A stretch of 64,000 nt of DNA, taken from NCBI RefSeq assembly GCF_002975405.1, contig NZ_PCPS01000003.1:1-64000 (forward strand), written 5' to 3'. Within the stretch, counting starts at the first letter, position 1; each line of letters starts with the position of its first letter. The position numbers and the translations under genes were made by a program. The notes below the pieces were generated by a model, which did not search any database, was not told the DNA's origin, and was given only the letters and a program-made list of their open reading frames with translations. Shown here in pieces: positions 50,748-58,642 of the stretch. The DNA comes from Arthrobacter sp. MYb229 (GTDB lineage: Bacteria; Actinomycetota; Actinomycetes; Actinomycetales; Micrococcaceae).

Positions 50748-51983
50748 TTATCCGGTAGCGGGCAAGCTTTCAAGCGGGATAGTTACGCCGATCGACCAGC
50801 GGCCGGTGGAATCGCTGGTCTCCACGGTGCCGCCAAATACCTCGCAGCGTGCGCGCATCGCTTCCAAACCTGTCTGCGACGACATGATGGGAGTGCCCTG
50901 TCCAATATCATTTGTCGAGCTGAGCAATACGCGGTCTGGCCGGATACGGAGCTGGAGTTCCACTGCTCCGTCAGGATTCGCGTGCTTGAGGATATTGGTT
51001 CCCAGTTCCCGGATGGTTCGCCGAAGGGCTTGGCGCAAACTCGCCGGAATACGCGCTACTTCGCCTTCTAGCGCGAAGGCCACGTCGAATCCGGCCCGTT
51101 TGAGCGCTTGCATGACCTTGTCCAAATCATGTACCAGCCCTACCGCGGTAGTGGTCTCCCCGGAAAGTTCATCGGACTCCAAGATCTGTTGGCCTTCTTC
51201 TGCTTCCAGCCCCGAGGGACTCTGAAATTCATTTTCGTTGGCTTCCGTTTTCAGCAAGACGACAAGGCTGCGAAGATCCTGCAGGGTTTGCTGCGCGGCA
51301 TTGCCAATTCCAGCGAGGATTTCCGCAGTCTTCTTCGGGTCGTTGACGAACTCGGCCCGACGGGCTTGCATAGCCATGATCGTGACATCGTGGGCAACAA
51401 TGTCGTGCAGCTCATGAGCGAGCTGCGTTCGTTCCTCGGAGCGAATTCTCGCCTGTTCGACTTCCAGATCCCTGATTCGTTTGGCGCTCGTTTCATTCTT
51501 CCGGCGATAGACATTCAGGCTCAACCCGGCCACGGCCGACATGACGCCGAAACCGCACAGCAACATGACCGCCAGGAGCTCCACCTCCGGCAAGAGTAGA
51601 TACAGCAGGAACAACATGCCCATGGCTGCGGAGGGAAAAGCGAGTGCCGCCCGCCACGGCAGCAAATAGCAGGAGAGCACAATGACAAATACCGAGGGAA
51701 AAACCATGCTGGCCAATAAGACCCCGGGCATACCGACCGCCGCGATAAGCAGCAACCCCACAAACCATGCGGCAATGCTTGGCAGGACCCCAAGCGACAA
51801 AGCCGCCAGGGGCAGGTACGGAAAAGCCAGGTACAACACGCCAAGTTCTGCGAGGTAGCCGGCTGTCCCCAGCCACACATCACCCGCGTACATGAACAGC
51901 GCAAGCGCCAGCGGGACAAAACGACCGAGGCGCCCGCCAGGTAACGGTTTAATTTCACCAGTCCATGCAGTCCAAGTATTCAC
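50748..51983 (-). CDS. Sensor histidine kinase (HisKA_3 type)
   Basis: 411 residues from GTG 51983. Five or so N-terminal membrane segments span about 20-150. The dimerisation/phosphoacceptor H-box is RTQLAHELHDIVAHDVTIMA (about 185-205). The HATPase domain has RTIRELGTNILKHANPDG and GLEAMRARCEVFGG. It pairs with the LuxR-type regulator downstream. Multi-helix sensors of this kind often detect envelope stress or antimicrobial peptides (LiaS/VraS type), which would suit an immunity or autoinduction role. Confidence 0.93.
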   Translation of the reverse strand: MNTWTAWTGEIKPLPGGRLGRFVPLALALFMYAGDVWLGTAGYLAELGVLYLAFPYLPLAALSLGVLPSIAAWFVGLLLIAAVGMPGVLLASMVFPSVFVIVLSCYLLPWRAALAFPSAAMGMLFLLYLLLPEVELLAVMLLCGFGVMSAVAGLSLNVYRRKNETSAKRIRDLEVEQARIRSEERTQLAHELHDIVAHDVTIMAMQARRAEFVNDPKKTAEILAGIGNAAQQTLQDLRSLVVLLKTEANENEFQSPSGLEAEEGQQILESDELSGETTTAVGLVHDLDKVMQALKRAGFDVAFALEGEVARIPASLRQALRRTIRELGTNILKHANPDGAVELQLRIRPDRVLLSSTNDIGQGTPIMSSQTGLEAMRARCEVFGGTVETSDSTGRWSIGVTIPLESLPATG

Positions 51984-52163
51984 ACCAGCTATTGTGTCAT
52001 TTCAGCACTCAAGCACGCTCCACTGGTTGCATACCCAAGGCAGTTTTGACGGACCCAGGCGACATTCACCACGGCCGATGTGAAACGCCACACTTTGACC
52101 TCTCCGGCTTTTGCCCTTCGGATAATCTGGTGTAAAGTCATTGGAGTCGTCAAGGCGAAAAAC

Positions 52164-52248
52164 AACTAAATATGCGCCCATAGCTCAGCTGGATAGAGCG
52201 CCTGTCTACGGAACAGGAGGCCGGGGGTTCGAATCCCTCTGGGCGCAC
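52164..52248 (+). repeat. 85-bp direct repeat, right copy (contains tRNA-Arg)
   Basis: Identical to 40414-40498 and in the same orientation, 11,750 bases further right. Bounds the segment with the peptide cluster and its two-component system. Confidence 0.9.
52174..52247 (+). tRNA. tRNA-Arg (ACG), copy 2
   Basis: Identical to copy 1 over all 74 bases, including acceptor GCGCCCA and anticodon ACG. Unlike copy 1 it lacks the encoded CCA (reads CAA). A plausible promoter is TTGCCC with TAAAGT, 16 bases apart, at about 52110-52140. Confidence 0.96.
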
Positions 52249-52254
52249 AATTTG

Positions 52255-52284
52255 AAATTCCCACTCTCCGGAGTGGGAATTTTT
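52255..52284 (+). terminator. Terminator after tRNA-Arg copy 2
   Basis: AAATTCCCACT/AGTGGGAATTT stem followed by a T-run. Confidence 0.92.
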
Positions 52285-52317
52285 TGGTTAACTGTTTGCT
52301 TAACTCCAAGCACTTAT

Positions 52318-53337
52318 TTAGCCGCCGTGGGACCCGCGCAAAATCAGCTTTGTTGGCATGATGATTCGTTCGGGCACCATTTCACCATTAATGCGCTGCA
52401 CCACAACCTCCGCCATTTTGGCTCCTTGCTCTTCCGCATTCTGCGCCACGGTAGTCAACGCAGGCGAGGCATTGCGCGCAAATGAATCATCATCGATGGT
52501 GGTGATGGCGATGTCTCTCGGCACGGAAAGCCCCGCCTCAGCGATCACCTTCATCGCGCCAAAGGCCATTTGCGCGCTGGCGGCAAACAACGAGTCGATT
52601 TTTATGCCGCTGGCCAGCAAATCGCGCATGGCGGTTTCTCCGCTGCCCGGGGTGAAATCGCCCACCGCAACCGCGGCAACGCCAAGACCGGCGGCGTGCA
52701 CCGCCTGTTCGAAACCCAATTGGCGGTCGAGGGCCGCACCCATGTTCTGCGGTCCCGAGATCGCCGCCGGGTATTTGCGACCCGCTTTGAGCATGGCTTC
52801 AGTTGCTTCCCGTGCCGCGGCCGCGTTATCTACGTCAACGACGAACACGTCGCCGTCTTCGTTGCTCATGGGGCGGCCGCCGAAGACCAACGGCAACGCT
52901 CCGGCCAGTTCGCTGTATGAGCTGTCATCCGCGTGGTGCGAAAGGATCAACGCCCCATCAACGTTTCCGCCGCGTAGGTAGCGGCTGGTTTTCGCGGGGT
53001 CAGACTCGGTGGCGATCAACAGGGACAGCGTGAATTCGGTGGTGCTCAGGTACATCGCAGCCCCCTGAATCACCGCAGCGAAGTATGGGTCTGCGAAGAA
53101 CTTCGCGGTGCTTTCGGGGATGACTAACGCGATGGAATTGGTACGACCCTGTGCGAGGGAACGGGCCGCCCGATTCGGGACGTAGTTCAGTTCCGCGATG
53201 GCCTTTTCCACTGCCCGCGCCGCATCGGCCTTGACCTTGTCCGACCCGTTGACCACGCGAGACACCGTGGCTCTGGAGACTCCTGCACGTTCGGCAACCT
53301 GTTCCAGCGTCGGCTGTTGTTTGCGTGGTTCGGGCAT
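52318..53337 (-). CDS. LacI family transcriptional regulator
   Basis: 339 residues from ATG 53337 (MPEPRKQQPTLEQVAERAGV), with AAAGAAG just upstream; the longer frame to 53445 overlaps the hairpin and lacks the family start. The LacI helix-turn-helix is VAERAGVSRATVSRVVNGSD, followed by the hinge NYVPNRAARSLAQGRT and a sugar-binding domain (VVDVDNAAAAREATEAML and others). It is the last gene of the beta-glucoside operon. Operators with AGCGCT cores lie upstream of the solute-binding protein gene, which it likely represses. Confidence 0.93.
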   Translation of the reverse strand: MPEPRKQQPTLEQVAERAGVSRATVSRVVNGSDKVKADAARAVEKAIAELNYVPNRAARSLAQGRTNSIALVIPESTAKFFADPYFAAVIQGAAMYLSTTEFTLSLLIATESDPAKTSRYLRGGNVDGALILSHHADDSSYSELAGALPLVFGGRPMSNEDGDVFVVDVDNAAAAREATEAMLKAGRKYPAAISGPQNMGAALDRQLGFEQAVHAAGLGVAAVAVGDFTPGSGETAMRDLLASGIKIDSLFAASAQMAFGAMKVIAEAGLSVPRDIAITTIDDDSFARNASPALTTVAQNAEEQGAKMAEVVVQRINGEMVPERIIMPTKLILRGSHGG

Positions 53338-53383
53338 CGTTACTTCTTTGCGGTAGCTGGGCGGGTCCTTGTGACTAGCGTGT

Positions 53384-53415
53384 GGTGCGTGGCGCTTGGC
53401 TAAGCGCCACGCACC
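53384..53415 (-). terminator. Hairpin between beta-glucosidase and regulator
   Basis: A 14-bp perfect stem (GGTGCGTGGCGCTT, 53384-53397, with 53402-53415) and a four-base loop. No strong T-run, so it could be a partial terminator that lowers regulator expression. Confidence 0.75.
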
Positions 53416-53419
53416 AGTG

Positions 53420-54838
53420 CTATGCCATTGTACGGTTGGCGGCAATTAGTCCCGCGTAGGCCCTGCCGCTGTCCTTAATAATGCGTTTCTGGGTTTCATA
53501 GTCGACGTAAATGATGCCGAATCGCTTCTGATAGCCCCAGGCCCATTCGAAATTATCGAGCAAGGACCAGAGGAAGTAGCCCCGCACGTCCACTCCGTCT
53601 TGGATGGCACCGGCAACAGCATCCAGGTGGCTAAAAACGTATTCACGACGTTCGACATCGGCCACGGTTCCGTCCGCTGACAGTTCGTCGGCATAGGAGG
53701 CTCCGTTCTCGGTGATGTACAAGGCCGGAAGATCCTTGTATTCGGTCTGCAACCGGTTCAGCAGTATCCGCAGGCCCTGCGGATTAACTTCCCAACCCAT
53801 CGCAGTACGCGGCAGGTCTCGGCTCGGGAAGCTGACATATTCGCTTCCTACAAAAGGCGAGGACGTCGGCGCATCAGTTGGTACAACCGCCTCCGGCTCG
53901 CCTTCGCCAAGCGGATGCCCCGACACGTTGTCATCGTGATAATGGTTCACCCCGAGAAAGTCGATGGGCTGATGAATGATCTCGAGGTCCCCTGGCATAA
54001 TGACCTCGGCCAGCCCCAAGCCATCCACGTCTACGAGCAGGTCTTCGGGATAGGAACCGCGCAGCAAGGGATCCAAGAACATCCGGTTCCACAGCGCATC
54101 GATACGACGGGCCGCTTCCAGATCCACCGGGTCCGTTGGATCGTTTGGCACCGCGTTGGTCAGATTCAGCGTGATGCCAAGCTCTTGGGCGCCGAGTTCA
54201 CGCAAACGCTTTGCCGCCAGGCCATGTCCGAGGTGCTGGTGGTGCACGGCCGACAAAGCCGCCGCGGGATCTTGGCGTCCCGGTGCGTGTTCCCCGGCTG
54301 CGTAACCGATGAGCGAAGAACACAACGGTTCGTTAAAGGTCGTCCAGTGCTTGACTCGGTCACCGAGCTTTGCGTAAACCAGCTCGGCATACTCAGCGAA
54401 TTTATAGGCCGTGTCACGGTTGGCCCAGCCGCCCTGCTCTTCGAGGGCCTGCGGCAGATCCCAGTGGTACAGCGTCAGCCAGGGCAGAATTCCCTGCTCC
54501 AACAGCTCGTCGACTAGCCTCGAATAAAAATCCAGGCCCTCGGGGTTGACGCTACGCCCGCCGGGAACCACCCGCGCCCAGCTGGTGGAGAAGCGGTAGG
54601 AATCCAGACCGAGCTCACGCATTAACCCGACATCCTCTCGGTACCGGTGGTAGTGGTCCACCGCAGTCTCCAGGTTGTCGCCGCCGGCGATCACCCCCTG
54701 CTTGCGAGCGAACGCATCCCAGACGGAGTCTTCTTTACCGTAGGCGTGGCTGGCGCCTTCGATTTGCGCCGCCGCGGTGGCCGAGCCCCAGAGGAATTCT
54801 CTGGGCCAAGCGAAATTCTCTGATAAGTGGGTTGTCAT
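53420..54838 (-). CDS. GH1 beta-glucosidase
   Basis: 472-residue glycoside hydrolase family 1 enzyme hydrolysing beta-glucosides such as cellobiose, in the cytosol. The acid/base Glu is in WTTFNEPLCSS (about residue 167), the nucleophile Glu in LYITENGASYADE (about 378), with FLWGSATAAAQIEGA at the N-terminus and SWARVVPGGRSV. GH1 length and order are normal. It overlaps the start of the permease gene by one base, so the uptake genes and this enzyme are one operon. Confidence 0.95.
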   Translation of the reverse strand: MTTHLSENFAWPREFLWGSATAAAQIEGASHAYGKEDSVWDAFARKQGVIAGGDNLETAVDHYHRYREDVGLMRELGLDSYRFSTSWARVVPGGRSVNPEGLDFYSRLVDELLEQGILPWLTLYHWDLPQALEEQGGWANRDTAYKFAEYAELVYAKLGDRVKHWTTFNEPLCSSLIGYAAGEHAPGRQDPAAALSAVHHQHLGHGLAAKRLRELGAQELGITLNLTNAVPNDPTDPVDLEAARRIDALWNRMFLDPLLRGSYPEDLLVDVDGLGLAEVIMPGDLEIIHQPIDFLGVNHYHDDNVSGHPLGEGEPEAVVPTDAPTSSPFVGSEYVSFPSRDLPRTAMGWEVNPQGLRILLNRLQTEYKDLPALYITENGASYADELSADGTVADVERREYVFSHLDAVAGAIQDGVDVRGYFLWSLLDNFEWAWGYQKRFGIIYVDYETQKRIIKDSGRAYAGLIAANRTMA

Positions 54839-55722
54839 TAGCCCTTTACAGCTCCTGCCATAATTCCGGATACAAGTTGTTTACCCGCCACTATAAAAAG
54901 CAGCAGCAGCGGGATGGTTGCCATCAGCGCACCGGACATCACGATCGTGTAGTCCACATAGCGTGCGGATTGCAGTTGGCTCAATGCCACCTGCAAGGTG
55001 GGGTTTTGGGGTGCGACCAGCATTGGCCACAGATAGTCGGTCCATGCGGTCATGAAGGTAAAGAGCGCCAAGATGGCCATCGCCGGACGGGCCGCGGGTA
55101 CTCCTACATGCCAAAAGGTACCGATCATGCTGGCACCGTCGATTCGGGCTGCCTCGATCAACTCATCTGGCACGACATCCACCAAATACTGGCGCATGAA
55201 AAACACTCCGAACGCGGTGACCAAGGTGGGCACCATGACCGCACCGAGCGATCCGGTCCAGCCAAATTCCTTCATCACCATGAACAACGGGATGATCCCC
55301 AGCTGGGTCGGCACCGCCAGGGTGGCAATCACGAAAACCAGCAGCCCCTGGCGTCCGCGGAAGCGCAACTTTGCGAACGCATATCCGGCCAGTGTCGAGA
55401 ATGCCACCACCGAGATCGTGATGACCGAGGAGACGAGAATGCTGTTTCCCAGTGCGCCCCAGAAATCGATGGTGTGGAAAACTTCGGCGGCATTCGTCCA
55501 GAACGAACCTCCGGGAAGCAGTGGTGGGTACGTCGAGGCGAATACCGCCCCGGTATTCGAACCAATCACCATCGAATACCACAGCGGGTAGGTGCTCCCG
55601 AGGAAGAACGCGATCAGCAACCCGTAAGTGAGAAAGCCTGGGCGGCGATCCATGGAGAAGTTTTTGCGTTTGGCTGCAGGCTTCCCGGCTTCCACAGTTC
55701 GGTCCAAGGAGGTGCTAGTCAT
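54838..55722 (-). CDS. Carbohydrate ABC transporter permease (MalG type)
   Basis: 294-residue permease with six membrane helices. It has the EAA-type ATPase-interaction motif ELIEAARIDGASMIGTFWHV, which defines MalG/CUT1 permeases. ATG start at 55722; it overlaps the other permease by eight bases and beta-glucosidase by one. It imports the sugar bound by the cognate solute-binding lipoprotein. No ATPase gene is in the operon, so a shared MsiK-type ATPase elsewhere is expected. Confidence 0.95.
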   Translation of the reverse strand: MTSTSLDRTVEAGKPAAKRKNFSMDRRPGFLTYGLLIAFFLGSTYPLWYSMVIGSNTGAVFASTYPPLLPGGSFWTNAAEVFHTIDFWGALGNSILVSSVITISVVAFSTLAGYAFAKLRFRGRQGLLVFVIATLAVPTQLGIIPLFMVMKEFGWTGSLGAVMVPTLVTAFGVFFMRQYLVDVVPDELIEAARIDGASMIGTFWHVGVPAARPAMAILALFTFMTAWTDYLWPMLVAPQNPTLQVALSQLQSARYVDYTIVMSGALMATIPLLLLFIVAGKQLVSGIMAGAVKG

Positions 55723-56875
55723 GGGAATCCCCGTCCTTCGGGCTCGCTGCTGCGTCTGTTAACCTTTCACCCTTCGAGGCGACCTTGGCTTTTGCTTGCC
55801 GCACGGCGTTTCGGTGCGCCAGCCGTTGCGCACGGCGCCGCTTGCGGCTTCCCCCTTCGCTAGCAGAGGCAATGGAACCGGAAAGCACGAAGTTGATCAG
55901 GCCGATCACGATAATGATCAAGAACAGCATCCAGGCGACCGCAGATGCACGGCCAAAGTCGCCGCGGTTGAACGCCAGATCCCAGAGATAGAGCACCGTG
56001 GTTTGGTATTCGCGCTCGGGACCGCCGGGCACCGAGCTGCTGGCGTTGAATAGTTTCGGTTCGGTGAAGATCTGCAGGCCACCGATGGTCGCGGTGATGA
56101 TCACGAAGATCATCGTGGGGCGAATGCTCGGCAGCGTGATGGAGAAGAACCGACGCATCGACCCCGCTCCGTCCAGCGCGGCGGACTCGTGCAGTTCGCG
56201 TGGCACCGCTTGCATGGCTGCCAGCAGGATCAGCGCGTTATAACCGGTCCAGCGCCAGTTCACCATGGTGGCAATAGCCAAGTGCGAGGGAAGTACCTCG
56301 CTCTTCCACGCCACCGGATCGATGTTGATCACTTGGAGCAGGTTGTTGATGAGTCCATATTTCTCGTCGAAGGCCGAGGAGAAGATCAGCGTCACGGCCA
56401 CCGGAGTCACCACATAGGGAATCAGCACACTCATTCGCCAGAACGTCTTGGCACGAATATTCTGGTCCAGCATGGCTGCGATGAAGGTGGCCACGAGCAG
56501 TTGGGGAATCGCCGAGAGCAGGAAGATGCTGAACGTGTTGAACAGCGAATTCCAGAACAGTGGTGAGCTAAGTTCTGCGGCGTAGTTCTCCAGCCCTACC
56601 CAGTCACCGGCTCCCCCGAGTAGGTCCCAGTCATTGATTGAAACCACGAAGGTGTAGACCAGCGGAAAGAGCCCCACCAGGGCGAAGAGAATGAAAAAAG
56701 GTGAAACGTATAGATACGGGGAGTATTTGAAGTCCAGCCGTCCCCAACGCTGACGCCGGCGCGTTTTCTTCCCGGCTGCCGGATCAGCCCTGCGGTGCCT
56801 TTTGCCTGGGGGCTGCTCCCCCGTCGGCGCCGCGGCACCTGGGGTGCCCGAAGCGTTGTTGGTCAAGATGCTCAT
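55715..56875 (-). CDS. Carbohydrate ABC transporter permease (MalF type)
   Basis: 386-residue permease with six core helices and a longer basic N-terminus (about 1-60, RRADPAAGKKTRRRQRWGR). The EAA loop is ELHESAALDGAGSMRRFF. It forms a CUT1-type heterodimer with the downstream MalG-type permease. The C-terminal Arg/Ala-rich tail (SRKRRRAQRLAHRNAVRQAK) is unusual. A hairpin lies between this gene and the upstream binding-protein gene. Confidence 0.94.
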   Translation of the reverse strand: MSILTNNASGTPGAAAPTGEQPPGKRHRRADPAAGKKTRRRQRWGRLDFKYSPYLYVSPFFILFALVGLFPLVYTFVVSINDWDLLGGAGDWVGLENYAAELSSPLFWNSLFNTFSIFLLSAIPQLLVATFIAAMLDQNIRAKTFWRMSVLIPYVVTPVAVTLIFSSAFDEKYGLINNLLQVINIDPVAWKSEVLPSHLAIATMVNWRWTGYNALILLAAMQAVPRELHESAALDGAGSMRRFFSITLPSIRPTMIFVIITATIGGLQIFTEPKLFNASSSVPGGPEREYQTTVLYLWDLAFNRGDFGRASAVAWMLFLIIIVIGLINFVLSGSIASASEGGSRKRRRAQRLAHRNAVRQAKAKVASKGERLTDAAASPKDGDSHD

Positions 56876-56896
56876 TTATCGGATTCTCTTTCCGCA

Positions 56897-56924
56897 TAGG
56901 CCGGCCGCATTGCCGGCCGGCCTA
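56897..56924 (-). promoter_or_regulatory. Hairpin between binding-protein and permease genes
   Basis: TAGGCCGGCC pairs with GGCCGGCCTA (10 bp, eight-base loop). Such stem-loops usually raise expression of the upstream binding protein over the permeases. Confidence 0.7.
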
Positions 56925-56934
56925 CAGATGGTGA

Positions 56935-58266
56935 TTACTTGATGTCCAAGTTCGTCAGCGTCGACATGGCCTCATCCCACGCGGCTTGGCCGTCCTTGCC
57001 GCCATCCAACGCGATAGTTGCCGGGCCAAAGACCTGCTCCTGGATGACCGAATCATCTGCCCCCTTGAACTGTGCCTTCACGCCCTCGGCCCGGTTTGCC
57101 AGGAGCTGGCCGATGGGAGCATCGTTGAAGAACTTAGTCAGCTCGTTGCTTCCGGTGACCTGTTCGGAACCCTGAGCCTCGAGGTTGCTGGGGAATGTCC
57201 CGGCAGTTTCAAAGGCGGCTGCCTGCGACTGCGCATCGGTCAGCCAGGTGGCGAGTTTGGCCGCTTCGGCTGGATTCTTCGAGGTGGCGGGAATGGTCAA
57301 GAAGGTTCCGCCCCAGTTTGCCGGACCGCCAGGGAAGACATCTGCAAAGTCCCAACCAGAGGATGCATCTCCACCAGCACCTTCAACCTGTCCCTTGACT
57401 ACTCCTAACATCCAGCCTGGGCAGGGCATAGTGGCGAAAGAGCCGTCCAGGAAAGCCTGGCCTTTACCCCAGTCCCACTGGGTCTGCCCCGACGAGAGCC
57501 CTGCTTCGGCAGCCCCTGCCAGCTGCTTCCAGCGTTCGTTCAATTCTGCGTTGCCCTGGATATTCAGCGAACCATCTGACTTGTAATAGCCCTCATCGAG
57601 TTGGTTGACCATGGCATTCCAGACGAACCCGGACTGGTCGAACCAGGCTTTGCCGGTTTTTTCCTCATATTTTTTGCCGGCTGCGAAGTAGGCCTCCCAG
57701 CTGGCATCATCACCACCGATGAGTTCCGCGAATTCGGTGCGCTCTGCCGGCATATCTGCCTGTTCTAGCAGCTTGGTGTTGTAGCAGAGTCCTTCTGGAC
57801 CGATATCCGTGCCGTAGCCGATGATCCGCCCTTCGGCGTCGGTGGCCTGTTCGACCTTCCAATCGACCCACTGTGACTTGAGATCTTCTATGCCGTAGTC
57901 GCGCAGGTCGGTGAAGGAATCGGAAACGGCCATTACCTGCCCGAGCCAGCCTTCTTCAACGGCTTGGAGGTCGGGCAGGCCCGCACCCGAGGCTTGTTTA
58001 GTCTTCCAATCAACCAGGGCGTTTCCACCGGTATCGATATTCGTCGCCTCGATGCTGACGCCAGGATTTTCCTTTTCGTATTTCTCGTACAGGGCTTCCA
58101 GGCCCATGGTGCCGAAAGTGGTCACGGTCAGGGTGACCGGATTATCCACCGAGGCAGGCTCGGCATCGGCCGCGTTATCTGCTCCGCCGCATCCGGTGGC
58201 CAGCAGGGCAATGGTGCCGAGCAGGGCTGCCGACTGCGCGAGCTTCGATTTGCGCGAGGTTTTCAT
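56935..58266 (-). CDS. Sugar-binding lipoprotein (ABC transporter)
   Basis: 443 residues from ATG 58266, chosen for GGAG five bases upstream. It has a lipoprotein signal (MKTSRKSKLAQSAALLG, lipobox ATGC) and a family 1 extracellular solute-binding fold (YEKYEKENPGVSIEATNIDT, TKQASGAGLPDLQAVEEGW). It captures a beta-glucoside or oligosaccharide for the CUT1 permeases. The frame runs to 58311, but the chosen start fits. LacI-type operators with palindromic AGCGCT cores lie just upstream. Confidence 0.94.
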   Translation of the reverse strand: MKTSRKSKLAQSAALLGTIALLATGCGGADNAADAEPASVDNPVTLTVTTFGTMGLEALYEKYEKENPGVSIEATNIDTGGNALVDWKTKQASGAGLPDLQAVEEGWLGQVMAVSDSFTDLRDYGIEDLKSQWVDWKVEQATDAEGRIIGYGTDIGPEGLCYNTKLLEQADMPAERTEFAELIGGDDASWEAYFAAGKKYEEKTGKAWFDQSGFVWNAMVNQLDEGYYKSDGSLNIQGNAELNERWKQLAGAAEAGLSSGQTQWDWGKGQAFLDGSFATMPCPGWMLGVVKGQVEGAGGDASSGWDFADVFPGGPANWGGTFLTIPATSKNPAEAAKLATWLTDAQSQAAAFETAGTFPSNLEAQGSEQVTGSNELTKFFNDAPIGQLLANRAEGVKAQFKGADDSVIQEQVFGPATIALDGGKDGQAAWDEAMSTLTNLDIK

Positions 58267-58317
58267 GGGGTCTCCAGGTGTGAGTGCGGGTTTCGAGAGA
58301 CTCGTGCACATTCAAAA

Positions 58318-58331
58318 TGAGAGCGCTCTCA
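58318..58331. promoter_or_regulatory. LacI-type operator 1
   Basis: TGAGAGCGCTCTCA is a perfect palindrome 52 bases upstream of the binding-protein start, with the central CG-rich AGCGCT core of LacI/GalR sites in cellobiose and beta-glucoside operons. Confidence 0.82.
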
Positions 58332-58378
58332 AAATAAAACAAGTGTCCAACTCTTGCGAGTTTCCATCCGTGCCATGA

Positions 58379-58384
58379 AGTATA
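58379..58384 (-). promoter_or_regulatory. -10 element of the beta-glucoside operon
   Basis: TATACT on the minus strand between the two operators. The -35 is weak. An AAAAGCGCTT half-like site overlaps it (58385-58393). Confidence 0.5.
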
Positions 58385-58404
58385 AAAGCGCTTGAATCGA
58401 ACCC

Positions 58405-58420
58405 GTGTGAGCGCTCTCAC
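58405..58420. promoter_or_regulatory. LacI-type operator 2
   Basis: GTGTGAGCGCTCTCAC is palindromic with one mismatch pair; its centre is 88 bases from operator 1, allowing repression by DNA looping. Confidence 0.75.
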
Positions 58421-58642
58421 AAATCACCTTCCATTATTCTGCCCGATTGCGAGGCGATGTCAAGAACGAATTTGCATTCCACCGCCAGAGCCCGTCACCC
58501 CTGACGTTCCATGGTGCCATCGGCCCTAGCAAAGCCCACAGGTCAAATTAGGATTTGCAGAACATGGCGGCACGCTGTCGCGAAAATAAATCAGTGCAAA
58601 GAGAATCCGGCGAGCCAAGTGGGCCCGCCGGATTTTCAAGGC
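58421..58642. other. Intergenic, nuclease terminator region
   Basis: About 220 bases. A GC-rich stem at 58604-58634 (AATCCGGCG with CGCCGGATT) should terminate the nuclease gene on the minus strand. No gene seen. Confidence 0.6.

Noticed and set aside
40414-52248. Integrated plasmid or prophage
   Set aside because: tRNA-flanked, but no integrase, replication, structural or transfer gene is present.
54832-55863. 343-codon plus-strand frame opposite sugar permeases
   Set aside because: Antisense to two permeases with clear EAA motifs; composition is that of a shadow frame.
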